Assembly (NCBI RefSeq): GCF_024172085.1
Contig: NZ_JAMZDZ010000001.1
Coordinates: 3,348,001 to 3,412,000 of the forward strand
Source: Hamadaea flava
GTDB taxonomy: Bacteria > Actinomycetota > Actinomycetes > Mycobacteriales > Micromonosporaceae
Direction: 5' to 3'
DNA: 64,000 nt
In this document: positions 1 through 7,751 of the stretch, one piece after another
Layout of the letters: each line of letters begins with the position of its first letter
Numbering within the stretch: the stretch's first letter is position 1
Notes under the pieces: model-generated
The model's input: the letters and a program-made list of their open reading frames with translations, nothing else
What the model was told of the DNA's origin: nothing
The model's database searches: none
Program-made: the position numbers and the translations under genes

Positions 1-1
1 C

Positions 2-1270
2 GTCCACCTCGGCAAGGGCAACTCCTGGAAGGGCGTCAGCCACGCGTTGCGCGGCGGGCTGACCCTGTCCACGACGCCTCGACTGTCGGCCGCGCAGGCC
101 GCGACCGCCGCCCTGGGCGCGTCGCGGGCGGCTTCCCAGCACATCGACGGTACGCAGCTCGTCGTCGACGCCGACGGAGCCGACACCGCGCTGGCGTACG
201 AGGTCGTCGTGAGCGGGGTGGCCGCCGACCGGCTCCCGAGCGAACTGCACGTGCTGGTCGACGCTCAGACCGGCCGCGTACGCGACGCGTGGGACGCCGT
301 GCAGACCGACGGCGTCGGCCACGGCTTCCACAACGGCGACGTCGCGGTGGGCACTGTCCTCAGTGGCGGCACCTACCAGCTCAACGACTCCGCCCGGGGC
401 GGGCACAAGACGTACGACCTGTTCGGGGCGACCACCGGCACGGGCACGCTGGTCACCTCGACCAGCAACGTCTTCGGCAACGGCACGCTGAGCGACCGTA
501 ACTCCACGGCCGTCGACGCCCACTACGGCGCGGCGATGACCTGGGACTTCTACAAGAACACGTTCGGCCGCACCGGCATCCGCAATGACGGTGTGGCGGC
601 GTACAGCCGGGTTCACTACAGCAGCGGGTACACCAACGCCTTCTGGAGCGACTCCTGCTTCTGCATGACCTACGGCGACGGCGGCACCGGCTGGACCCCG
701 CTGACCTCGTTGGACGTGGCCGGGCACGAGATGAGCCACGGCGTCACGAGCAACACCGCGGGCCTGCGGTACAGCGGCGAGTCCGGCGGTCTGAACGAGG
801 CGACCAGCGACATCTTCGGCACCCTCGTGGAGTTCTACGCCGGCAACGCCAACGACCCCGGCGACTACCTCATCGGCGAGGAGCTGCAGACCAGCGGCGC
901 GCCGTTGCGCTACATGGACAAGCCGTCGAAGGACGGCGCGTCGGCCGACTGCTGGTCCAGCTCGGTCAAGCGGCTCGACGTGCACTACTCGTCGGGCGTG
1001 GCGAACCACTTCTTCTACCTGCTGGCGGTCGGTAGCGGCACCTCCTCGTGGGGCACCAGCCCGACCTGCAACGGTGCGACCGTCACCGGTATCGGCAACG
1101 CCAAGGCCGGCGCGATCTGGTACCGCGCGCTGACCGTGTACATGACCTCGCGCACCGCGTACAGCGGCGCGCGTACGGCCACCTTGTCCGCCGCGGCTGA
1201 CCTCTACGGCTCCGGCTCGACCGAGTACGCGACCGTCGCGGCCGCTTGGTCCGCGGTGAGCGTGTCGTAA
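2..1270 (+). CDS. M4 (thermolysin-like) metallopeptidase, 5' end missing
   Basis: Secreted zinc endopeptidase of family M4. The frame is open from base 2, so the start, signal peptide and part of the propeptide lie outside the window. The first ~110 residues look like the propeptide (PepSY/FTP type). The mature enzyme has the zinc motif HEMSH at residues 242-246 of the visible part, the third ligand Glu266 in GLNEATSD, 20 residues after the second His, and the downstream catalytic-His block SSGVANHFFY. No C-terminal binding domain follows; the protein ends shortly after the peptidase domain. A TTG at 47 could serve as a start on paper but sits inside the propeptide and has no ribosome binding site. 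Confidence 0.93.
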   Translation, partial: VHLGKGNSWKGVSHALRGGLTLSTTPRLSAAQAATAALGASRAASQHIDGTQLVVDADGADTALAYEVVVSGVAADRLPSELHVLVDAQTGRVRDAWDAVQTDGVGHGFHNGDVAVGTVLSGGTYQLNDSARGGHKTYDLFGATTGTGTLVTSTSNVFGNGTLSDRNSTAVDAHYGAAMTWDFYKNTFGRTGIRNDGVAAYSRVHYSSGYTNAFWSDSCFCMTYGDGGTGWTPLTSLDVAGHEMSHGVTSNTAGLRYSGESGGLNEATSDIFGTLVEFYAGNANDPGDYLIGEELQTSGAPLRYMDKPSKDGASADCWSSSVKRLDVHYSSGVANHFFYLLAVGSGTSSWGTSPTCNGATVTGIGNAKAGAIWYRALTVYMTSRTAYSGARTATLSAAADLYGSGSTEYATVAAAWSAVSVS

Positions 1271-1281
1271 GGCACTACTCT

Positions 1282-1314
1282 GTGCGGCCCCTGGGACCCA
1301 CCTGGGGGCCGCAC
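1282..1314 (+). terminator. Hairpin terminator after the M4 protease
   Basis: Perfect 10-bp GC stem, GTGCGGCCCC at 1282-1291 with GGGGCCGCAC at 1305-1314, 12 bases after the protease stop. No T-tract follows, which is common for actinobacterial terminators. Confidence 0.7.
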
Positions 1315-1343
1315 GTGTCAGCGGCGTACGCCAGAATGACGCC

Positions 1344-1979
1344 GTGACCGAACGCCCCAAGATTGCTCCCGAGTCCGGCCATGGCCTGGAACGCGTCATC
1401 TTCTTCTCCGACGCGGTCATCGCCATCGCCTTGACGTTGCTGGCCATCGAGCTGCCCGTGCCGAAGGGCGAGGAGTGGGTCCACCAGCTCAAGGACTACC
1501 TGGGCTCGGACTATGTGGCGTTCCTGATCAGCTTCGCCGTGATCGCCACGCTCTGGTTCAACCATCACCGGATGTTCCAGCAGATCGCGCGGCTGACCTA
1601 CGGCATGATCTGGCTCAACATCCTGGGCCTGTTCACGATCGTCCTGATGCCCTTCGCCACCAAGATCCTCACCGGGCTCGGCGACCTCCCGGCCGGGCCG
1701 ATCTTCTACTCCAGCGTCATGGTGCTGTGGGCCGTCGTCTGGATTCTCATGGTGCTGACGGCGACGCGCCAGAAGCTGTGGAGCGAGGACGCGCCCGCCA
1801 CGGCTCCGGGCAACATGATCTTCGGTGCGTCCGCGCTGCTGGTCGCGTTCGGCCTGTCGATTCCGATCGCGTTCGTCAACTCGGACTGGGCGACCTTCTT
1901 CTGGATCAGCGCCTGGCCGATCTCCAGCGTCGGCATGCGGATCCGCCGGAGCCGCCTGGAGCGTGCGTCGGCTCAGTAG
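1344..1979 (+). CDS. TMEM175/DUF1211-family membrane protein (putative K+ channel)
   Basis: A 211-residue integral membrane protein. The first helix carries the TMEM175 hallmark FFSDAVIAIALTLLAIELPV (about residues 20-39), the FSD signature that forms the potassium pore constriction in characterised members. About six hydrophobic segments follow and the tail is basic. One DUF1211 unit is present, as in bacterial homologues that assemble as tetramers. The GTG start lies 6 bases after a CAGAAT -10-like element (1332-1337), so the mRNA may be leaderless. Family assignment is firm; potassium conduction is inferred. Confidence 0.85.
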   Translation: MTERPKIAPESGHGLERVIFFSDAVIAIALTLLAIELPVPKGEEWVHQLKDYLGSDYVAFLISFAVIATLWFNHHRMFQQIARLTYGMIWLNILGLFTIVLMPFATKILTGLGDLPAGPIFYSSVMVLWAVVWILMVLTATRQKLWSEDAPATAPGNMIFGASALLVAFGLSIPIAFVNSDWATFFWISAWPISSVGMRIRRSRLERASAQ

Positions 1980-2042
1980 CATCACTGCGCGCACCTCACC
2001 GCGGAGGTCGTCACCCCGGAAAGTCGTCCCGGAAGGGAAGTC

Positions 2043-3083
2043 ATGGCCGACATCTCCCGCAGGTTCTTCCTGCGGCACCTGCGCAGCACCCCGACCAACT
2101 GGGTCCGGCACCACGCCAAGGGCAAGGTGAAGCGCGAAGGCGTCGGGCTGTCCTTCTGGTATCGCCCGCTGACCGCGGTACTCAGCGAGGTGCCGGTCGA
2201 CGATCGGGAGCTGCCGCTGCTGTTCCATGCGCGTACCAGTGACTTCACGGACGTCACCGTGCAGGCGACGGTCACCTACCGGGTCGCCGAACCGGCGGTG
2301 GCCGCGTCCCGGCTGGACTTCTCCATCCACCCGCAGAGCGGCGTGGCGAGTTCCCGGCCGCTCGACCAGGTGGCGACGCTGCTCGCTGAGCTGGCTCAGC
2401 AGCCCGCGCTGGACCTGCTGGCCCGATTGCCGCTGGCCGAGGCGCTGACCGCCGGCATCTCCCCGGTACGCGAGGCGGTGTCGGCCGCGCTCGCCGACGA
2501 TCCCCGGCTCGCCGACCTCGGGGTGGCCGTCGTGAGCGCCCGCGTCGTCGCCATCCGGCCGGAACCGGAGCTGGAACGGGCGCTGCAGACGCCGACCCGG
2601 GAGACCGTGCAGGCCGAGGCCGATCGCGCCACGTACGCCCGCCGCGCGCAAGCGGTCGAGCAGGAGCGCGCGATCGCCGAGAACGAGCTGCAGAACAAGA
2701 TCGAGTTGGCGCGCCGGGAGCAGCAGCTCGTGGAACAGCACGGCGCGAATTCGCGGCGGCAGGCCGAACTGGACGCGGCCGCGCAGCTCGCCGCCGCCCA
2801 GGGTGCGGCCGAACGGGAGCGGGTCGCCGCGACGGCCCAGGCCGAGCAGGAGAAGCTGCTCGCCGACGCCCGCGCCAACGCCGTACGCGTCGTCGGCCTG
2901 GCCGAGGCCGAGAAGGAAGCCGCCCGGGTCGGGGCGTACCGCGATCTGCCGCCAGGCGTGCTGCAGGCGTTGACGGTGCAGGAGTTCGCCGGGCAGCTGC
3001 CCGACATCCAGTCGCTCACCATCACGCCGGACGTGCTCACCCAGCTGCTCGCGAAGCTGTCGGGCGGCACGGAGTCCCGATGA
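2043..3083 (+). CDS. SPFH/band-7 domain protein
   Basis: A 346-residue protein with an N-terminal SPFH (stomatin/prohibitin/flotillin-like) domain at about residues 30-185. An Ala/Glu/Arg-rich coiled coil (about 190-300) contains several AEAE/AAAQ heptads, as in flotillin-type scaffolds. No clear N-terminal transmembrane helix is visible, so membrane contact may be peripheral. A purine-rich GGAAGGGAAG tract sits just before the ATG. The gene overlaps the next one by 4 bases (ATGA), so the two are translationally coupled and probably act together. The role is unknown; SPFH proteins generally organise membrane complexes. Confidence 0.85.
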   Translation: MADISRRFFLRHLRSTPTNWVRHHAKGKVKREGVGLSFWYRPLTAVLSEVPVDDRELPLLFHARTSDFTDVTVQATVTYRVAEPAVAASRLDFSIHPQSGVASSRPLDQVATLLAELAQQPALDLLARLPLAEALTAGISPVREAVSAALADDPRLADLGVAVVSARVVAIRPEPELERALQTPTRETVQAEADRATYARRAQAVEQERAIAENELQNKIELARREQQLVEQHGANSRRQAELDAAAQLAAAQGAAERERVAATAQAEQEKLLADARANAVRVVGLAEAEKEAARVGAYRDLPPGVLQALTVQEFAGQLPDIQSLTITPDVLTQLLAKLSGGTESR

Positions 3084-3985
3084 GCTACACCACGCTCGCA
3101 CCCCGGGTGGTGGTCGTCTCCCGGCGCAGCGAGCTGGCCGAGCTGCTCGATCGCCACGGTACGCGCGGCGCGGCCGGCTACTTCCTGCGCCAACGCGGCC
3201 GCAGTCTGGACGAGGTGCAGGCCCGCCATGACGCGCTGGACGCGGCGCTGACCGAGGTGAGCGCCGCGATCCCGGCCGACTGGCGGCGCGGCGCGGTCGA
3301 CCGTGCCGACCTGCCCCGGTTCCTGTTCAGCCCGGAGGACGTCGTCGTCGCGGTCGGCCAAGACGGCCTCGTCGCCAACGTCGCCAAGTACCTCTCCGGC
3401 CAGCCCGTCGTCGGCGTCGACCCCGAACCCGGCCGGAATCCCGGCGTCCTGGTGCGGGTCACCGCCGACGCCGCCGCCCAGCTCCTCCCGTCGGTCGTCA
3501 CCGGGACGGCCAGGGTCGAGTCCCGGACCATGGCCGTCGCCGTCCTCGACGACGGGCAGCGCCTGACCGGCCTGAACGAGATCTACTTCGGCCACGGCTC
3601 CCACCAGTCGGCCCGCTACTCGCTGTCCACACCGGAGGGACGCCGCGAACGGCACTCCTCGTCGGGAGTCGTCGTGGGCACCGGCACCGGCGCGACCGGC
3701 TGGTGCGCCTCGATCTCCCGAGAACGTTCCGGCTCGCCGACGCTGCCCACCCCGCAGGACCGCGAACTGACCTGGTTCGTCCGCGAGGCCTGGCCCTCCC
3801 CGGCGACCGGCGTCACCCTCACAGCCGGCTCACTCGGCGCCGGCCAGCAACTCGAATTGGTCAGCGAGGGTGAACAGCTCGTCTGCTTCGCCGATGGCAT
3901 CGAGATCGATCACCTCACCCTGGCCTGGGGCCAGCGCGTGTCGATCGGCCTCGCCGAGCAACACCTCAACCTCGTCGTCACCTGA
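3080..3985 (+). CDS. NAD-kinase-like protein coupled to the SPFH protein
   Basis: A 301-residue member of the ATP-NAD kinase/diacylglycerol-kinase-like fold. The central block LNEIYFGHGSHQSARY followed by SSGVVVGTGTGATGW matches the NE and GTGSTA-type substrate loops of NAD kinases. The usual GGDG nucleotide motif appears as GQDG (VAVGQDGLVAN, about residue 92), so catalysis is uncertain. The start codon overlaps the SPFH stop. The N-terminal 80 residues resemble no kinase part I recognise. It could be a true NAD kinase paralogue or a sensor of NAD or related nucleotides at the membrane. A long hairpin lies 31 bases past the stop, before a convergent gene. Confidence 0.75.
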   Translation: MSYTTLAPRVVVVSRRSELAELLDRHGTRGAAGYFLRQRGRSLDEVQARHDALDAALTEVSAAIPADWRRGAVDRADLPRFLFSPEDVVVAVGQDGLVANVAKYLSGQPVVGVDPEPGRNPGVLVRVTADAAAQLLPSVVTGTARVESRTMAVAVLDDGQRLTGLNEIYFGHGSHQSARYSLSTPEGRRERHSSSGVVVGTGTGATGWCASISRERSGSPTLPTPQDRELTWFVREAWPSPATGVTLTAGSLGAGQQLELVSEGEQLVCFADGIEIDHLTLAWGQRVSIGLAEQHLNLVVT

Positions 3986-4016
3986 CCTCCGCCCTCCGCT
4001 CCGCGCTGCGCACTAA

Positions 4017-4067
4017 ATCAGGGATCTGGGTCGAATCTTGGGCCATGATTCGACCCAGATCCCTGAT
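4017..4067. repeat. 21-bp perfect inverted repeat between convergent genes
   Basis: Arms 4017-4037 and 4047-4067 are exact reverse complements with a 9-base loop. An A6 and G-rich tract (4075-4095) lies between the hairpin and the stop codon of the minus-strand glycosyltransferase, so in that transcript a C-rich tract and U6 precede the hairpin. It resembles the other GATC-containing hairpins in this window in size and place, but its stem sequence is different. Confidence 0.85.
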
Positions 4068-4100
4068 CCAGTGCAAAAAAGGGGGCAGGGCCGGGGGGCG

Positions 4101-5345
4101 TCAGCCGGCGGCGCGGTCGTAGACGTCGCGCATCGCGGCGGCGTACCGGGTGGGGGTGTGCAGCAACGCCCGCTCCCGGGCCGCCAAGCCGAGGCGGCGG
4201 GCCGCTTCGGGGTCGGTGAGCAGCTCGGCCAACGCCCGTCCGTAAGCCTCGGGAGTGGGCTCGGCCAGCCTGGTCGCGCTGCCCAGTGCCCCGGTCCGGT
4301 GCAGCTGCGCGTCGGCGAGCACACTCGGCACCCCGGCCAGGGCGGCTTCCTGCAGCACCAGCCCCTGGGTGTCGGTACGCGACGGGAAGGCGAAGACGTC
4401 GGCCAAGGCGTACGCGGCGGCGACCTCCTCGGGCGGGAGCTGGCCGGTGACCACCACTCGGTCGGCGACCCCGGTCGACTGGAGCAACCCGGCCAGCCAC
4501 CGGCGTTCGTAGACCGCTCCGATGAGGACCAGCTGGGCGGCGGGCAGCGTACGCGTGATCGTCGCGAACGCCTCCAGTAACAGGTCGACGCCTTTCTCCC
4601 GGTTCACCCGACCGACGAAGAGAACGACGAGTCCATCGTGGACACCATGACGGCGGCGGAACTCCGCGATGTCCTCCCCCGACGGCGTACGCGGGGCGAC
4701 CCCGGCGGGGACGAGGAAGATCCGCTCGTCGGGGACGGGCAGCCCGCCGCGGGCGAGCACGGCCGGCGTCGGGACGACCACCGCCGCCGCGTCGTCGAGC
4801 AGCAGCCGGTTCAGCCCGTCGATCGCCGCGTGCCGCCGGGACCGGGCCGGATCCGGGTTCGGCGGTTCGACGCCGATGCGGTTGGCGTACCAGGACAGGC
4901 CCAGTTCGATCGCACGCGCCGGAATCCGGTACGCGTCCGCGTACGCGTACAAGTCGGTGTGATAGCTGTGGACGAGCGGCAGGCCGAGCCGTCGCGCGGC
5001 GATGGTCCCCAGCAGACCCATAGGGCCGGGCGTGTGCACGTGGATGAGGTCGGGCCGCCACGCCGCGAACCGTTCGAGGTGTACGCGGCGCGGCCACCCG
5101 CCGAGCCGGAGGTCGGCGACGCCGCACGGCACCGAGCCGAGCGTGAGCAGCTCCGGGCACGGATTCTGGGACCGGTGCCGGGGCGCGACCGTCACGGTCT
5201 CACAGCCGTCCGCCGTGAGCGCGTCGCACAGGGTTCGCAGCGATGTCACCACCCCGTCGCGGCGCGGGAGGTAGGTGTCGGTGAAATGGGCGACCCGCTG
5301 AACCCTGGCGACCACCGGTACCGGGGCGATGAGCTGCTGCGTCAT
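4101..5345 (-). CDS. GT4-family glycosyltransferase
   Basis: A retaining GT-B fold glycosyltransferase of 414 residues. The N-terminal acceptor domain begins with HFTDTYLPRRDGV and contains HVHTPGPMG. The donor domain has the loop FVGRVNREKG and the nucleotide-sugar block PSRTDTQGLVLQEAALAGVP, where the first Glu of the usual EX7E motif is Asp. Similar proteins act as alpha-mannosyl or glucosyl transferases on lipids or exported polymers; the substrate cannot be read from sequence. I start at the ATG at 5345; an in-frame TTG at 5390 would add 15 unconvincing residues. It is monocistronic, bounded by hairpins on both sides. Confidence 0.85.
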   Translation of the reverse strand: MTQQLIAPVPVVARVQRVAHFTDTYLPRRDGVVTSLRTLCDALTADGCETVTVAPRHRSQNPCPELLTLGSVPCGVADLRLGGWPRRVHLERFAAWRPDLIHVHTPGPMGLLGTIAARRLGLPLVHSYHTDLYAYADAYRIPARAIELGLSWYANRIGVEPPNPDPARSRRHAAIDGLNRLLLDDAAAVVVPTPAVLARGGLPVPDERIFLVPAGVAPRTPSGEDIAEFRRRHGVHDGLVVLFVGRVNREKGVDLLLEAFATITRTLPAAQLVLIGAVYERRWLAGLLQSTGVADRVVVTGQLPPEEVAAAYALADVFAFPSRTDTQGLVLQEAALAGVPSVLADAQLHRTGALGSATRLAEPTPEAYGRALAELLTDPEAARRLGLAARERALLHTPTRYAAAMRDVYDRAAG

Positions 5346-5428
5346 GTCGCTTTTGGTACGGGTTCCCGGCGTTGTGCGGGTAGCGCGCAAGTGTGCGGCG
5401 GCGAAACTTCTCGCATCGTCCTTCCCGT

Positions 5429-5485
5429 CAGATCATGGATGTGCAGGCTTCCGGGACCCGAGGAAGCCTGCACATCCATGATCTG
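5429..5485. repeat. Family A long hairpin, copy 1
   Basis: Perfect 24-bp arms at 5429-5452 and 5462-5485 with a 9-base loop. It lies 3 bases beyond the stop codon of the minus-strand ACT-acetyltransferase gene. The arm (CAGATCATGGATGTGCAGGC...) is related to the hairpins at 39862 and 61283. The two GATC sites are 49 bp apart, as in those copies. Confidence 0.85.
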
Positions 5486-5488
5486 GGC

Positions 5489-6526
5489 CTAACGGGCGGG
5501 GATGCGGCTCTCGGTGAGGGCGAGCGTGACGCTCACGAGCGCGCCATCCCGGTCGTACGTCGGCTCGATGCTGAACGCGTCGGCGATCCGCCGCACCGTA
5601 CGCAGCATCGCGGTGTTCTCGGCCTGCGTGTGCACCAGGATCGCCGCGAACTCGGCCGGGCGGGCCAGCGAGATCAGCCGCCGCAGCAACGCGGTGCCGA
5701 GACCGCGACGCTGCCAGGCGTCCGCCACCAGCAACGCCGCCTCAGCGATCTCTCCCTCGCCCACCAGGTTGGCGAGGGCCACGACCCGACCGTCCGAGTC
5801 GACCGCCACTAGCGCGCAACCACGCTGTGGCTCCAGCAGCCGAAGCAACTGCGCCGCCGTCGGACCCCGCGAACCGCTGAGATAACGGCGGTACAAGCTC
5901 TCCGGCGAGCACCGCTCGTGCAGGGCGACCACCTCGTCCAGGTCGGCCCGGGTCGCCGGGCGCAGCAGCAGTTCGGCGCCATCCGGCAACAGCAACGTGG
6001 CCTGGGCCAACTGCGTACGCGTCACCTGCCCGGCGACGTCGGCCAGCGCCTGCGCCCGCGCGAACTCGGCCGGCGTGAACACCGGAGTGGACCGGGTCAG
6101 CACCAGCGTCCCCCCGTACGGATCGGCCACCGTCAGCTCGCTCGACGAAAACCGCTGCTGCTCCCGGGACGGCCGCCAAGCGACCTCGCAACCGAGGAGC
6201 CCGCCGAGGGTCTCCCCCAGGTTCTCCGGAGCGGCGATCAGCCGAGCCGCCTGGCCGAGCGCCTGCGTCGGCGGATCGACCAGCCCATGTGCGTCCGCCG
6301 GGCTGATCCAGGCATCCCGGCCCCGGCCCTTCTCCACCGCCGCGCGCAGATCAGCCTCCATCAACCGGTCCGGGGCGTCGATCAGAAAGTCGTCGACCGC
6401 GCCCGCCTCGGTCGTGTGCACCTGCACCGCCAGAATGTTCACCGACCGCAACGCCAGACTGGCGGTCAGCACCGCGAGATAGCCCGGCCGATCGTCGATC
6501 GTCGCTCGCACCCGCCACAAGGTCAT
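5489..6526 (-). CDS. ACT-domain GNAT acetyltransferase (amino-acid-gated protein acetyltransferase type)
   Basis: A 345-residue fusion: an N-terminal ACT domain (residues 4-70, WRVRATIDDRPGYLAVL) and a C-terminal GNAT domain (about 185-335) with the acetyl-CoA loop QRRGLGTALLRRL. ACT-GNAT fusions are an actinobacterial class; the Micromonospora aurantiaca enzyme is a protein lysine acetyltransferase controlled by amino acids bound at the ACT domain. That role is inferred here from architecture. I chose the ATG at 6526 because GAGGGGG lies 8 bases upstream; the GTG at 6553 has weaker support. The next gene upstream on the same strand also carries an N-terminal ACT domain. Confidence 0.85.
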   Translation of the reverse strand: MTLWRVRATIDDRPGYLAVLTASLALRSVNILAVQVHTTEAGAVDDFLIDAPDRLMEADLRAAVEKGRGRDAWISPADAHGLVDPPTQALGQAARLIAAPENLGETLGGLLGCEVAWRPSREQQRFSSSELTVADPYGGTLVLTRSTPVFTPAEFARAQALADVAGQVTRTQLAQATLLLPDGAELLLRPATRADLDEVVALHERCSPESLYRRYLSGSRGPTAAQLLRLLEPQRGCALVAVDSDGRVVALANLVGEGEIAEAALLVADAWQRRGLGTALLRRLISLARPAEFAAILVHTQAENTAMLRTVRRIADAFSIEPTYDRDGALVSVTLALTESRIPAR

Positions 6527-6756
6527 CGCCGCCCCCTCGCAGGGATTCGTCACCTCGGAGCCGCGTCGCTCCCCTCCCCTAAACCCTCATGGTCCGCTGT
6601 TACACCCCGGTTACCAGGGGAAATCGCCAAGCTGCTGTGCTTGATCTCACCCAGAGGCCGATTCGTTCCCGGATGGGGCGGTCACGTCGCTCGTCCCCAC
6701 TGCGGCCGCCCGGCCCTGCGCCTTCGATTCGCTGCCCGGCAGCCCGGCGGGGCGGG

Positions 6757-7554
6757 TCACTTCGCGACGGGTGGAGCGGAGACGAGGTCGAGCTGGTCGC
6801 CGAGGACCAGGGCCGCCGCGCGGACGAGCTGCGCGATGCGGTCGACCTCAGTGGCGTGGAACGCGGCCGCGACCGGAGCGGGCAGCGCCTCCGCGTCGAC
6901 CGTCACGATGCCGAACGAGGGCTCCGGCTCGGGCGGCATCTCCACCCCGCCCCGGGCGACCACCAGCACCAGTCCGGCGCGGCCGAACGGGGCTACGGCG
7001 TACCGGGTGCCGTCGGGGCCGGTCAGCGCCCGCGCTCGCAGCGGCGTCACCTCCGGCAGCCGGGGCGCTTGCGGCGCACGCCAGCTGGCATGGGCGACGG
7101 CCGGCTCGGCGCGGCCGATCGACGCGCTCAGCGCGGTCAGGCCCTCGGTGCCGCTGCCGTTGCGGACCGCCCAGTCGGCCGGGACCACCAGCACGGCGGC
7201 CCACTCCGCAGCGAGCAGGGTCGGAACCGCGTCGACCAGCGTGCCCAGTCCGTCGAGCGGGTTCACGACGATCTGCGCGAGCAGCTCGGCGTCGTTGCCG
7301 CCGTGCACGGGCGCTCCGATCGCCTGCCACACCCCGTCCACGCGTACGCCCGGCATTGCGCCTAGGCCGGCCAGCAGACGGCGTACGCTCGCCCCGCTGG
7401 GCCAGACCACGGTGAAATCGTCCACGGCCCGGCCGCCCGCCCGCTCCAGCACGACGACCTGCACGATGTCGGCTCCCGCGACGCCCAGCGTCCGGGCCAC
7501 CTGGCCGAGGGAGCCGGGGCGATCCGGCAACGCCACCCTGATCCGCAGCAACAT
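6757..7554 (-). CDS. ACT-domain protein of unknown function
   Basis: A 265-residue protein opening with an ACT domain (MLLRIRVALPDRPGSLGQVAR) of the amino-acid-binding type. The remainder (about 80-265) is Ala/Val-rich and similar in layout to the middle part of the neighbouring ACT-GNAT protein (a GAF-like or second regulatory fold), but no GNAT domain follows. No catalytic motif is visible. The ATG at 7554 is chosen because the ACT domain starts exactly there; the reading frame upstream to 7692 runs into a repeat element. It may be a sensor partner or a decayed duplicate of the adjacent gene. Confidence 0.7.
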   Translation of the reverse strand: MLLRIRVALPDRPGSLGQVARTLGVAGADIVQVVVLERAGGRAVDDFTVVWPSGASVRRLLAGLGAMPGVRVDGVWQAIGAPVHGGNDAELLAQIVVNPLDGLGTLVDAVPTLLAAEWAAVLVVPADWAVRNGSGTEGLTALSASIGRAEPAVAHASWRAPQAPRLPEVTPLRARALTGPDGTRYAVAPFGRAGLVLVVARGGVEMPPEPEPSFGIVTVDAEALPAPVAAAFHATEVDRIAQLVRAAALVLGDQLDLVSAPPVAK

Positions 7555-7645
7555 GGCGCATATTCTCGCGCCCGCTCGTTTCAGGACAGTTGCGACACTG
7601 TGTCCCAGGCTGGTTGGCACACGCGTGTCTGCGAGCCTGGACACG

Positions 7646-7725
7646 TTGATCATGCCGTTGGGGAGTTGATCAGGGCGGCACGGACACGACACGCCGGTCG
7701 ATCACGACCGATAGTTCATGATCAC
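7646..7725 (-). repeat. Family B 80-bp GATC-box element, copy a
   Basis: GATC occurs at 7648, 7668, 7700 and 7720, a 20-32-20 spacing shared by all five copies. It begins and ends with the inverted TGATCATG/CATGATCA. It lies downstream of the minus-strand LacI gene (stop at 7752), separated from it by a C-rich tract and TTT in the transcript sense. The other copies are at 32225, 45686, 50451 and 56816. Confidence 0.85.
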
Positions 7726-7751
7726 GCACAAAGACCCCGGGGAGGGCGGGG

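Noticed and set aside
1275-3101. 608-codon minus-strand frame over the TMEM175 and SPFH genes
   Set aside because: Low-complexity Arg/Gly/Asp composition; the plus-strand products are clear families.
7646-7725. GATC boxes as Dam methylation sites
   Set aside because: GATC is also frequent inside genes here and no methyltransferase is in the window. The informative feature is the fixed spacing, not the tetranucleotide itself.
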